This document shows, piece by piece, positions 1 to 7,591 of a stretch of DNA of 64,000 nt (position 1 is the stretch's first letter; every line of letters starts with the position of its first letter). The stretch covers positions 97,990 through 161,989 of the forward strand of contig SVBB01000003.1 of assembly GCA_015059105.1 (NCBI GenBank). The letters run 5' to 3'. The notes under the pieces are model-generated. The model searched no databases and was not told where the DNA came from. It saw nothing but the letters and a program-made list of their open reading frames with translations. This stretch comes from Erysipelotrichaceae bacterium (GTDB taxonomy: Bacteria; Bacillota_I; Bacilli_A; RFN20; CAG-826). The translations under genes and the position numbers were made by a program.

Positions 1-2
1 TT

Positions 3-404
3 TACAATGTCAGTTATTTGAAAGAACTTCCATATTATGAAAGAATCTTTTATCTATTCCATGAATTAAGACACGCTGATCAATATTTTAATCCGCAAAA
101 ATATAGTGAAGAAATAAAACTTAGCAGTAGATACTCTATTATGTTTGATGGCACATGTTCTAAACTTATCAACAACAATTGGAAAGAATGCAAACTAAAC
201 GGAAAAGAAGAATATTACATTAATTTATACTTAAATCAACCTTATGAAATAGACGCTAATCAATTTGCATATCAAGAAACTAAAAAGATTGTTGGTAAAT
301 CAAAAGAGTTAGATAAATTAATTGATTTTTGGACACCTAAAGAAACATTATCGTTTGAAGAAATTAAAGATATCTATAAGCAAATTGATAAGCTTTGTGA
401 GTGA
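3..404 (+). CDS. Zincin-like protein, 5' partial
   Basis: The reading frame is open to the left edge, so the protein starts outside the window; the TTG at 18 is only the first start-like codon inside it. Near the visible N-terminus it reads FHELRHADQ, which matches the HExxH zinc-binding motif of metallopeptidases. The remaining 115 or so residues are polar and rich in Lys, Glu and Tyr, with no signal or membrane segment. The gene ends with TGA and the following 120 bases are non-coding. A metalloprotease-like fold is suggested by the motif alone. I do not recognise the family, and a chance HExxH cannot be excluded. Confidence 0.55.
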   Translation, partial: YNVSYLKELPYYERIFYLFHELRHADQYFNPQKYSEEIKLSSRYSIMFDGTCSKLINNNWKECKLNGKEEYYINLYLNQPYEIDANQFAYQETKKIVGKSKELDKLIDFWTPKETLSFEEIKDIYKQIDKLCE

Positions 405-528
405 ATAGCACTGTTGAAATCGTGTCCCAGATGGCTTTTTTGAGAAAAACAATTTTTGAAAACAAGTGGCACATCTGTGGCACTATATAAAATATAATGA
501 TTACGTTAAATAAAGCGAGGAACTAATT

Positions 529-2112
529 ATGCCAAACAAAGTAGAAGTAAAAGTATATCCACCATTAACGGAAGAAGAAAAAGAAGCGATTATCGCGAGA
601 CATAGAGAACTCGTCGATAAGCTCAATAAACTTCTTCCTCCAGGACAGAAAGTTTCTTTTGATGAGAATCTTAAAGATCGCCTCAATAATCCAAAAGAAG
701 TCGCTGTTTACCGCATCGGTCAAGAAGCAAAGGCGATTAAAGCAGAGCAAGAAAAAATCTATAAAGACATGGTTGATAAATACGGCAAGCCTACAGGAAA
801 CAATAAAAATCCGTTTGACCGCAATGTCTCCACTTTCTTTAGAACAGATAACACTAAAGATGCGCAAGATCATAATGAAAAGGTCTATCAAGACTACCTT
901 CATTATCCAAATAAACTCGCCTATGTCCGTTATAAGGATGTGATGAAGATCAATCCTCAAGATATCTTAGACTGCAAAGGCGACAAACTAAAACTCGCGG
1001 AATATTATCAGAAGAACTACCGCGCGATTAAAGATGCCTTTGAATACGGTAACGCCTTCAAATATGTCGATATGACAGCTGGGATGAAAAACGCTAAAAA
1101 CTCTATCGAAGAACTCACTAATTTAATCGGTGGTTTAGATAAACAATATACTGAAATCGCTTCCTCAATCGATTATTTCGCATTCCCAGAAATCGATGGT
1201 CCACAAGCTCAAATCTTAATGCTCAAATGTGGGGACTTCATAAGCCAAGAACCAAACAATAAGACTTATATGACGATGGTGCAAAATAAACTCATCGAAG
1301 GAAAAGAAGACATTTTCACTGTCTTTGAAAACATGAAGAAAAAAGGTGCAGATTTCTCCAAAGGAGGAATCATGGCCTATAAGCCAATTAAGAAAGATAA
1401 TTATAACGGCTATGAACAAGAAATAGCGTTAAGAGATTTCTTCCCTGTTGCTCTAGGTGATGTCGATGGTTCATTTGATAATAACCTCATCGGTCATGAA
1501 CAAGAAAATGTCAAATATATCTTAAAACCAAGAACACCAGATGAAATCAAACGCATCCAACTCATCTGCTTTGATGCCTCGTATCAATATGCGAATGAAT
1601 GGAGAAAAAGATTTACTCAAAAGACTAATCTCACGTCAATTGATCCAAAAAGATGTGAAGATAGCTTAAAAGCGAGCTGGTTCTCTAGATGGTTTGGTAG
1701 AAATTCTGCCCAATACGATTACTTGATGAAAGCATACAAGGAATTCAATGATCCTCGTCATAAAGATTATTTAAACGAAGATAAACTTAGAGAAGCTGCG
1801 GTCAATTATCGTACGAGAAAAGCAGGACAAGGCTATACTGGTCGTGGTAGTTCCGTCGACGATAGAAGAATGAAATTCGCGGATGACATCATCGCGACTT
1901 GCGACCAATGCAAAGAAGAGAAAAACGCTATCTTTGCAGAAATCGATAGTGAACTCCTCCATGGTTATCCACCACACAAAGAACCGGCGATTGAAAACCC
2001 TAATGTTGTCGAGGAAAAAGCAAACGATAATAAGGTAAATAAAAAAGAAATAGTTAAAGAAAAGAACATTGAAGAAGTTGAAAAAAACGACAACGATATC
2101 GTCTTAAAATAA
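529..2112 (+). CDS. Hypothetical 527-residue cytoplasmic protein
   Basis: I do not recognise this protein. It is hydrophilic with no signal peptide or membrane helix. The N-terminal third is rich in charged helices (Glu/Lys), and the middle contains alternating aromatic and charged stretches. The last 45 residues are a low-complexity Glu/Lys/Asn/Val tail. The start is set by GAGGAAC nine bases before the ATG and by a TATAAT-like box near 496. It forms a single-gene unit that ends in a strong hairpin terminator. Codon use resembles the housekeeping genes in the window, so recent transfer is not indicated. A structural role is possible, but nothing in the sequence assigns one. Confidence 0.8.
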   Translation: MPNKVEVKVYPPLTEEEKEAIIARHRELVDKLNKLLPPGQKVSFDENLKDRLNNPKEVAVYRIGQEAKAIKAEQEKIYKDMVDKYGKPTGNNKNPFDRNVSTFFRTDNTKDAQDHNEKVYQDYLHYPNKLAYVRYKDVMKINPQDILDCKGDKLKLAEYYQKNYRAIKDAFEYGNAFKYVDMTAGMKNAKNSIEELTNLIGGLDKQYTEIASSIDYFAFPEIDGPQAQILMLKCGDFISQEPNNKTYMTMVQNKLIEGKEDIFTVFENMKKKGADFSKGGIMAYKPIKKDNYNGYEQEIALRDFFPVALGDVDGSFDNNLIGHEQENVKYILKPRTPDEIKRIQLICFDASYQYANEWRKRFTQKTNLTSIDPKRCEDSLKASWFSRWFGRNSAQYDYLMKAYKEFNDPRHKDYLNEDKLREAAVNYRTRKAGQGYTGRGSSVDDRRMKFADDIIATCDQCKEEKNAIFAEIDSELLHGYPPHKEPAIENPNVVEEKANDNKVNKKEIVKEKNIEEVEKNDNDIVLK

Positions 2113-2124
2113 TATCAACTAACT

Positions 2125-2147
2125 AAGCCGCCATATGGTGGCTTTTT
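2125..2147 (+). terminator. Rho-independent terminator
   Basis: GCCGCC and GGTGGC pair (one G-U) around an ATAT loop, followed by six T. It lies 13 bases after the stop of the upstream hypothetical gene. Confidence 0.85.
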
Positions 2148-2283
2148 TAATAGCGCAGTATTATAACGCAGTGGCAACAAACACCTGAGGTAATAATTAA
2201 GAAGTGGCAATCGATAAGAAAAATAACGTGATAGTGGAAAATTAATTATCACATCACTATTAAAATATTGTAAAATATTTATA

Positions 2284-3024
2284 ATGACTACTATTGATCA
2301 AATCATCGCAGAAAAGCTTGGGGCAATTCAATTTGGAGATTGGCCTTTTGGTAACTTCATTTTATGTGTCATCGCCTTAGTTCTTTCTCTTGTTCTCTGT
2401 GGCCTTATTGGTTATGAAAGAGAAATAAAAGGAAGTAACGCTGGTTTTAGGACCCATCTTCTTGTCGGCATTGGTTCTTGCGTTATTATGATTGTTTCTA
2501 TCTACGGTTTTCCGGCAGTTGAAGGCACAAAAAGAGATGTTGCTCGTTTAGCTGCAGCAGTGGTTACTGGTGTTGGCTTTTTAGGTGCAGGTGCTATTAT
2601 GCATAGGAACGCAGGTATTACTGGTTTAACAACTGCCGCAACTATCTGGGTCTCAATGGCAATTGGTCTAGCTTGTGGTTCGATGAACTTCATCCTCGCT
2701 ACTGGAGGAACAATCCTCATCCTTATCGTTTTAATTACATTAGGAAGATTTGAAGTATATTTCAGCAAGAAAAAAGGACCACAAATCACATTAAAAGCAA
2801 CACGAAATGTACCGGTTATCTCTCATCTTCTTGAAATCAGTGAACAATCTGAATGCAGTATCCATAATTTACAAATGGAATCATTAGAAGGTGATGAGAT
2901 ATAGTTATCCTTTGGCTTATATGCAAACAACAAAGATTTTGATTTAGTGATATTCCTTAGTAAACTCGAAAAGATTGAAGGGGTCAAATCCGTCACCTCA
3001 TCGCGACCAAAATATTATCAATAA
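2284..3024 (+). pseudogene. MgtC/SapB family membrane protein, interrupted by in-frame TAG
   Basis: MgtC/SapB proteins are inner-membrane proteins linked to Mg2+ homeostasis and acid tolerance. The frame shows the family signatures GLIGYEREIKG, AGFRTHLLVGIG, GVGFLGAGAI and GLTTAATIW within about five hydrophobic segments. After residue 206 a TAG stop (2902-2904) interrupts it. The same frame then continues for 39 codons to TAA at 3022, ending in a stretch (KLEKIEGVKSV) typical of the C-terminal ACT-like domain of the family. So the family's C-terminal domain is split off by one nonsense codon. The membrane domain could still be made. The start has no Shine-Dalgarno; a TAAAAT box seven bases upstream suggests a leaderless mRNA. 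Sequencing error is the main alternative. Confidence 0.8.
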
Positions 3025-3025
3025 T

Positions 3026-3051
3026 GACTGTCTGTGATGACAGTCTTTTTT
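3026..3051 (+). terminator. Rho-independent terminator after mgtC-like gene
   Basis: GACTGTC and GACAGTC form a perfect 7-bp stem with a 6-base loop, followed by seven T. It starts one base after the distal stop of the mgtC-like frame, so the gene was organised to end at 3024 and not at the internal TAG. Confidence 0.9.
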
Positions 3052-3159
3052 ATATTATTTCTTTTCCTATATAATATTTTTGTATCTCATTAACAATATA
3101 TGTATCCAAGGGATGCATTATTGATTGACCCCTAGGGGTCGCTTTTTCTTCCTTGGTAA

Positions 3160-3320
3160 AATATATAAGGATAGTCGCGGGACCTCTATAATATTTTTAC
3201 TGCTAGACAGTCTGATTTACATACTGAGGACGCGGCTTCCCTATTAAACGTTGTTTGTAGGATGAGGCACAGACCTTCTATTTGAGATATTACGTTAGGG
3301 AAGCTAAGCGAATTGCCCAA
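3160..3320 (+). ncRNA. Putative IS110 bridge RNA
   Basis: IS110 elements encode a bridge RNA next to the recombinase, with one loop that pairs with the target and another with the donor. The 324 bases between 3025 and 3348 hold no gene but are strongly structured. One hairpin pairs CGCG (3176-3179) with CGCG (3231-3234) and CCTC (3183-3186) with GAGG (3226-3229). A second pairs GCTTCCCTA (3235-3243) with TAGGGAAGC (3296-3304) and, after an internal loop, ACGT (3248-3251) with ACGT (3292-3295). Two adjacent stems with internal loops directly upstream of the gene match the layout described for these RNAs. I cannot assign guide sequences. The boundaries are rough. Confidence 0.5.
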
Positions 3321-3348
3321 AGTAACTATCCAAAAGGAGGTTTTATTT

Positions 3349-4563
3349 ATGCCTACTTATTATGTGGGTATTGATGTCAGTAAGTTTAAGCACACCTGCT
3401 GCATCATCAATGAAAATGGAGAAGTGATCAAAAAGAGTTTTGACTTCTCCAATTCAAAAGAAGGATTTGATTCATTGATAGAAATATTTAAATCAATTGA
3501 TCAATCTGAATCATCATTTCAAATAGTGATGGAAGCAACTGGTCATTATCACGAATGTTTATTTAGATATCTAGTTGCTAATAATTACTTAGCTCAAATT
3601 AAAAACCCTGTCGTGATAGCAAGATTTAAACAATCTGAATATCTCGACAAGGCGAAGACTGATAACCTTGATGCACTTCTTATTGCCCAATATGCATCAA
3701 AGCATCCATTCAGTCCTTCTATGCTTAAATCATACAACATTGAAAGAATTAGGCGAATATCAAGAGCCAAATATTTTCTATATCAGAATAAAGAAAGAAC
3801 GATTAATCATCTTCATCGATATTTAGATGAATCTTTTCCAGAATTAATCCCTTTCTTAAGAAAAAGAGGAGATATTAAGCGATATCAAGGTCGTAATTTA
3901 TTTGATTCTAAGACTACTTTGTGGCTTCTTGAAAACTTTCCATCCGCGAAGAAATTTTCTAATGCAAGAAGTGAAACAGCGGAGAAACTAAGAAGAATGT
4001 CTAAGGGTGCATTTAGCTTAATTAAATTCAACGAGCTTAGAAATATTGCTAAAAATTCTATCGGTGTTTCATTCCAAGAAACCGAAGAAATAATAATTCA
4101 ATTAGTTCAAGAACTTAGAAACATCCAAGAAAGAAACGACAAACTAGATGAACTTTTAATCCCCTTAATTGACGAAACATCACCTAACTTATTAACTGTT
4201 CCTGGGATTGGTTACCGTTTAGCGGGTCTACTTATTAGTGAAATAGGAGATGCGTCAGAGTTTCCAAGTGCAGATAAAATAATTAAATTTGCAGGACTTG
4301 ATGTTAGAGTCTATCAATCTGGAACTGTTGAAAAGCATGGGGCGATTAGAAAAAGAGGATCGCCTTTACTTAGATATGCATTATTCCAAGCAGCGGAGAA
4401 AGCTCGTATTCATTGCCCTGAAATTGCAGAATTCTATTCAAAGAAAAAGTCTGAGGGAAAACATCCGATTTGTGCCTTAACTCATACAGCAAGAAAGATA
4501 CTTCGAATTGTTTGGGCTTTATTAAAAACTGGGCAAAACTATAGTCAATCTATCTCTGATTAG
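3349..4563 (+). CDS. IS110-family transposase (serine-assisted DEDD recombinase)
   Basis: This 404-residue recombinase carries the RuvC-like DEDD domain at the N-terminus: GIDVSK (D9), MEATGHY (E62) and KTDNLDA (D105, D108). The C-terminal Tnp domain has TVPGIG and RKRGSPLLRYAL, in which S338 is the expected catalytic serine. It would cut and rejoin element and target DNA together with its RNA. The start is the ATG preceded by AAAGGAGG at the proper distance; the frame is open further upstream but lacks a better signal. The protein looks intact, with no frameshift, so the element may be active. Confidence 0.93.
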   Translation: MPTYYVGIDVSKFKHTCCIINENGEVIKKSFDFSNSKEGFDSLIEIFKSIDQSESSFQIVMEATGHYHECLFRYLVANNYLAQIKNPVVIARFKQSEYLDKAKTDNLDALLIAQYASKHPFSPSMLKSYNIERIRRISRAKYFLYQNKERTINHLHRYLDESFPELIPFLRKRGDIKRYQGRNLFDSKTTLWLLENFPSAKKFSNARSETAEKLRRMSKGAFSLIKFNELRNIAKNSIGVSFQETEEIIIQLVQELRNIQERNDKLDELLIPLIDETSPNLLTVPGIGYRLAGLLISEIGDASEFPSADKIIKFAGLDVRVYQSGTVEKHGAIRKRGSPLLRYALFQAAEKARIHCPEIAEFYSKKKSEGKHPICALTHTARKILRIVWALLKTGQNYSQSISD

Positions 4564-4585
4564 TGCTTAAATCAGTGAATATTTT

Positions 4586-4612
4586 AAAACTCTATCTTTG
4601 ATATAGTTTTTT
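4586..4612 (+). terminator. Rho-independent terminator after IS110 transposase
   Basis: AAAACT-TAT and ATA-AGTTTT pair around CTTTG with one mismatch and are followed by a T run. It is the last structured element before the LytTR regulator. Confidence 0.65.
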
Positions 4613-4653
4613 CGTCGTGGACTTTAAGAAAAAAATACTTGATAATTGTAGGT

Positions 4654-5361
4654 ATGTATAACATTGCTATTGTGGAAGATAACGATAACGACGCGGAACT
4701 TTTACAGTCGTATATCGTTAACATCTCTGAAAAAGAACATAATGAATATAACGTCATCCGTTTTCACGATGCGACTTCATTTTTAAAAGAGTATAAACCG
4801 ATATATGCAGTCGTTCTTTTAGATGTGGAAATGCCGAATATGAATGGGGTGGAAGCTTCTAGTGAACTTCGTAAGATTGATAAGTCCTGTTCTATAATAT
4901 TTGTCACTAATCTGATTCAATACGCGCAGAAGGGGTATGAAGTAGATGCGGTGGCTTATCTTATTAAACCAGTTCAGTATTTTGACTTCTCTTTAAAATT
5001 TAAAAAAGCGATATCCTTATATTCTTTAAATGAAGATAAAGATTATTTAGTGAAAGCTGGTAAAGGAATATATCACATCTCCACGAATAAATTGATGTTT
5101 GTGGAAGTGATTAGACATAGGCTTTATTACCATCTCGTCGATGAAGTGATTGAGGTGACAGGAACAATCTCAAAAGCAGAAGAAGAGCTTAAAGGTTATG
5201 GCTTTTTAAAATGCAATCAATGCTATTTAGTTAATCCGCATTATATATCTAAGATTGAAGGACTAGAACTTACAGTGGGTAGCTCAGTTTTGCTCATCTC
5301 TCGTCCACGAAAGAAGATATTTTTAGAAGAACTCGCGAATTGGTATAGTGGGGTGAAATAG
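4654..5361 (+). CDS. LytTR-type response regulator
   Basis: This is a two-domain cytoplasmic regulator of 235 residues. The receiver domain (about 1-120) has the acidic pair ED at 8-9, the phosphorylation site D57 in LLDVEMPNMNG and the conserved Lys in YLIKPV. The C-terminal half is a LytTR DNA-binding domain (about 130-235) of the AgrA/ComE kind. It overlaps the start of the sensor kinase by one base, so the two are translationally coupled. Genes just downstream encode secreted glycoside hydrolases, which makes these the likely targets, by proximity only. The start chosen is the ATG at 4654; the frame could begin at a TTG 15 bases earlier. There is no clear Shine-Dalgarno. Confidence 0.9.
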   Translation: MYNIAIVEDNDNDAELLQSYIVNISEKEHNEYNVIRFHDATSFLKEYKPIYAVVLLDVEMPNMNGVEASSELRKIDKSCSIIFVTNLIQYAQKGYEVDAVAYLIKPVQYFDFSLKFKKAISLYSLNEDKDYLVKAGKGIYHISTNKLMFVEVIRHRLYYHLVDEVIEVTGTISKAEEELKGYGFLKCNQCYLVNPHYISKIEGLELTVGSSVLLISRPRKKIFLEELANWYSGVK

Positions 5362-6731
5362 TGATACAAGATGTTTTAGCAATCTTTGTCCAAGTGATAT
5401 TAGAATTCATCATTGAACTCGGTGCTTTTATCATCATCGTTTTCTATTTCTTTAACCGAAAAGAGAAATTTATCGGAAGATTCTTCCTCGCACTCTTATT
5501 CGTCCTTGTAGTTGGGTTTGGTCTATCATTCTTCTATTATTATTTTGGAGATACTTTATGGGGCAGAGTCCTCGTCTATCTCGCTTTATTCGCGGCCTTT
5601 ATCCCCGCGACAAAATTCGTCGTCAACGAACAGTTTGTGCCAGTGATATTTTATTTAGGGGTGGCTTATGCGATTCAAAATATCGTCTATAAGATATGGC
5701 TCATCTTCTTCGTCTTTGTGGTCAATAACGACTGGGATTTATTATGGGGTGATAATTATAATCTCATCTACCATATCGTCTATTATTCATTCCTCGTGAT
5801 AATGATAGTGGTTACCGCTTTGGTGTTCCGCTTCTTCTTCCATAAGAGCTTAAGCGATAGGATATTCAGCAAGAGAATATTATTTGTAACGATGTTTTGT
5901 TTATTAACCACAGTAGTCCTTTGTTCTTTTGAAGATATTGCTTTTAAGAATATGTCCACGGGAAGAGAACATCATTTCGATAACAACACATTATTACTAC
6001 TTAGACAAAGCGGGAACTTATTATCCATTCTTTCCTGCGTTCTTGTCTTATATTTATCTTCTAAAGCGATTAAAGAAAACCATTTAGCAAACGAAGTGGA
6101 ATATCTCGAACATACGATTAAACAGTCCAAACAACAATATGAAATATCGAAAGATACGATTGAGATGATCAATATCAAATGTCATGACATCAAATATCAA
6201 ATCCGTTCTTTAGCGAGCGCGGGTAACTTTAATCAAGAAGAGTTGAAGAAATTAGAAGAATCGGTCAATATCTACGATTCTAAACTAGATACTGGTAACC
6301 AGATGTTAAACGTTCTTTTATGGGAGAAATCTTCCTTCTGCAAACAGAATAATATCAATTTTGGTTGTATGGTTGATGGGACGATCTTTGAATTCATGGA
6401 TAGTGGGGACCTCTACTGTCTATTTGGTAACATCATCGATAACGCCTTAGAAGCGGTGAAGAACATCAAAGATGAAAAGCAGAGAATCATCAATATCTCC
6501 ACCCGTAAAAGAGGGAATATGATCTTTATAGATCAAGACAATTATTATCATCAAAAATTAGAATTTAATAATGACCTTCCAGAGACCACAAAGGAAGATA
6601 AAAACTTCCACGGCTTTGGTCTTAGAAGCATTAAAATTATCGCGAGAAAATATGGGGGAGAGATGTCGATTTCGACCTCTAATAACGTCTTCCATTTATC
6701 AATAATACTCACCGACAATACGACAAAATAA
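5361..6731 (+). CDS. AgrC-like sensor histidine kinase
   Basis: This 456-residue protein has six to seven predicted membrane helices in the first 235 residues, then a dimerisation segment with the phospho-acceptor H275 in IKCHDIKYQ, and a GHKL ATPase domain with the N-box NIIDNALEAV and the G-box HGFGLRSIK. This is the AgrC/ComD architecture that usually senses peptides, and it pairs with the LytTR regulator upstream. It starts with GTG, sharing one base with the previous TAG stop. No agrD-like peptide or agrB-like protease gene lies nearby, so the ligand is unknown. It could sense a glucan product or an unlinked peptide. Confidence 0.9.
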   Translation: MIQDVLAIFVQVILEFIIELGAFIIIVFYFFNRKEKFIGRFFLALLFVLVVGFGLSFFYYYFGDTLWGRVLVYLALFAAFIPATKFVVNEQFVPVIFYLGVAYAIQNIVYKIWLIFFVFVVNNDWDLLWGDNYNLIYHIVYYSFLVIMIVVTALVFRFFFHKSLSDRIFSKRILFVTMFCLLTTVVLCSFEDIAFKNMSTGREHHFDNNTLLLLRQSGNLLSILSCVLVLYLSSKAIKENHLANEVEYLEHTIKQSKQQYEISKDTIEMINIKCHDIKYQIRSLASAGNFNQEELKKLEESVNIYDSKLDTGNQMLNVLLWEKSSFCKQNNINFGCMVDGTIFEFMDSGDLYCLFGNIIDNALEAVKNIKDEKQRIINISTRKRGNMIFIDQDNYYHQKLEFNNDLPETTKEDKNFHGFGLRSIKIIARKYGGEMSISTSNNVFHLSIILTDNTTK

Positions 6732-6795
6732 GTAACGAAATTGCAGTTTAGGTAAAGTAATTGCCACTATCTTTTTGCTGTTTTAAGGTATATAT

Positions 6796-7551
6796 GTGAA
6801 AACTTTATTGGCCAAAACATCGCAGTTAATCTTTCTATGTGGGCTTTTATCTGCGTGTACGCATAGTGGGGGACCAGTAGTTCCTAAAGAAGGTGAAGCG
6901 CGTAAATTAGTCTCAGAAAATGATTATCTCGTCGATTTCTCAAAAGGCTATTCCAACGAATTCTTCTTCGCGAATGGCTATAAAAACGGCGATCCATTCA
7001 TGTGTTATTGGTCAAGCGAAGCTGGCCAACTCGTCGATGGCAGTATGAAATCTACTCTTTATAAACAAGGAGATAGATATTACGGGATGGAATATCGTTC
7101 GAGAATGATGAATTACCATTATGGCTATTATGCGGTCAATATGAAAGCCGCTTATTGTCCAGGGGTTATCTCATCTTTCTTCACTTACACGCATAACCCT
7201 GTGTGGGATGAAATTGATATCGAATTCTTAGGAAACAATCCGACGCATGTACAGTTCAACTATTATACAAGCGGAAAAGGTGGGCATGAATACATCTATA
7301 ACCTCGGATTCGACGCCTCAAAGGATTTCCATGAATATGGCTTTGAATGGAACAAAGATTCAATCTCCTGGTATGTCGATGGAGTGAAAGTCTACACGGC
7401 GACAGAAGAGATTCCAACTCATCCGCAGTACATCATGATGAATCTATGGAATGTCACTGGACATGACTTATGGGCGGGAAGATTCATCGATGGCACTCTT
7501 CCAGTATCCGCCTACTATAAATATTTCGCGTATATACCAGCAAATAGCTGA
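6796..7551 (+). CDS. GH16 beta-glucanase lipoprotein, single domain
   Basis: This is a secreted lipoprotein of 251 residues. It has a short signal peptide with the lipobox LLSAC (lipid-bearing C21), followed by a single GH16 jelly-roll domain. The active-site motif WDEIDIEFLG gives the nucleophile E139 and the acid/base E143, as in lichenases and laminarinases, which cut beta-1,3 or mixed-linkage beta-glucan. It is a paralogue of the N-terminal domain of the next gene, sharing the DFSKG opening and the GGHEYIYNLGFDAS segment, so the pair arose by tandem duplication. The start is GTG; no Shine-Dalgarno is visible. It lacks the C-terminal modules of its neighbour. Confidence 0.92.
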   Translation: MKTLLAKTSQLIFLCGLLSACTHSGGPVVPKEGEARKLVSENDYLVDFSKGYSNEFFFANGYKNGDPFMCYWSSEAGQLVDGSMKSTLYKQGDRYYGMEYRSRMMNYHYGYYAVNMKAAYCPGVISSFFTYTHNPVWDEIDIEFLGNNPTHVQFNYYTSGKGGHEYIYNLGFDASKDFHEYGFEWNKDSISWYVDGVKVYTATEEIPTHPQYIMMNLWNVTGHDLWAGRFIDGTLPVSAYYKYFAYIPANS

Positions 7552-7591
7552 ATATATAAATAAAATCATTAATAATTTTGGAGGTATCAAA

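Larger units (their letters stand above)
3060..4612 (+). mobile_element. IS110-family insertion element (ends approximate)
   Basis: The element consists of about 290 bases of structured non-coding leader and one IS110 recombinase gene. IS110 elements typically lack terminal inverted repeats and move through a circular form, so the exact ends cannot be read from one copy. The left bound is placed after the terminator of the mgtC-like gene and the right bound at the terminator following the transposase. The next gene on the right is a LytTR regulator whose upstream region is very short, so the element may have separated it from its original promoter. Comparison with an empty site in a related genome would fix the ends. 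Confidence 0.7.

Noticed and set aside
3127..3151. Terminator at GACCCCTAGGGGTC plus T run
   Set aside because: The palindrome has no loop-forming bases and lies in the IS110 leader. It may fold only as a shorter stem, so I treat it as part of the element.
4654..6731. Complete agr quorum-sensing system
   Set aside because: No agrB protease or agrD peptide gene is found next to the kinase-regulator pair.
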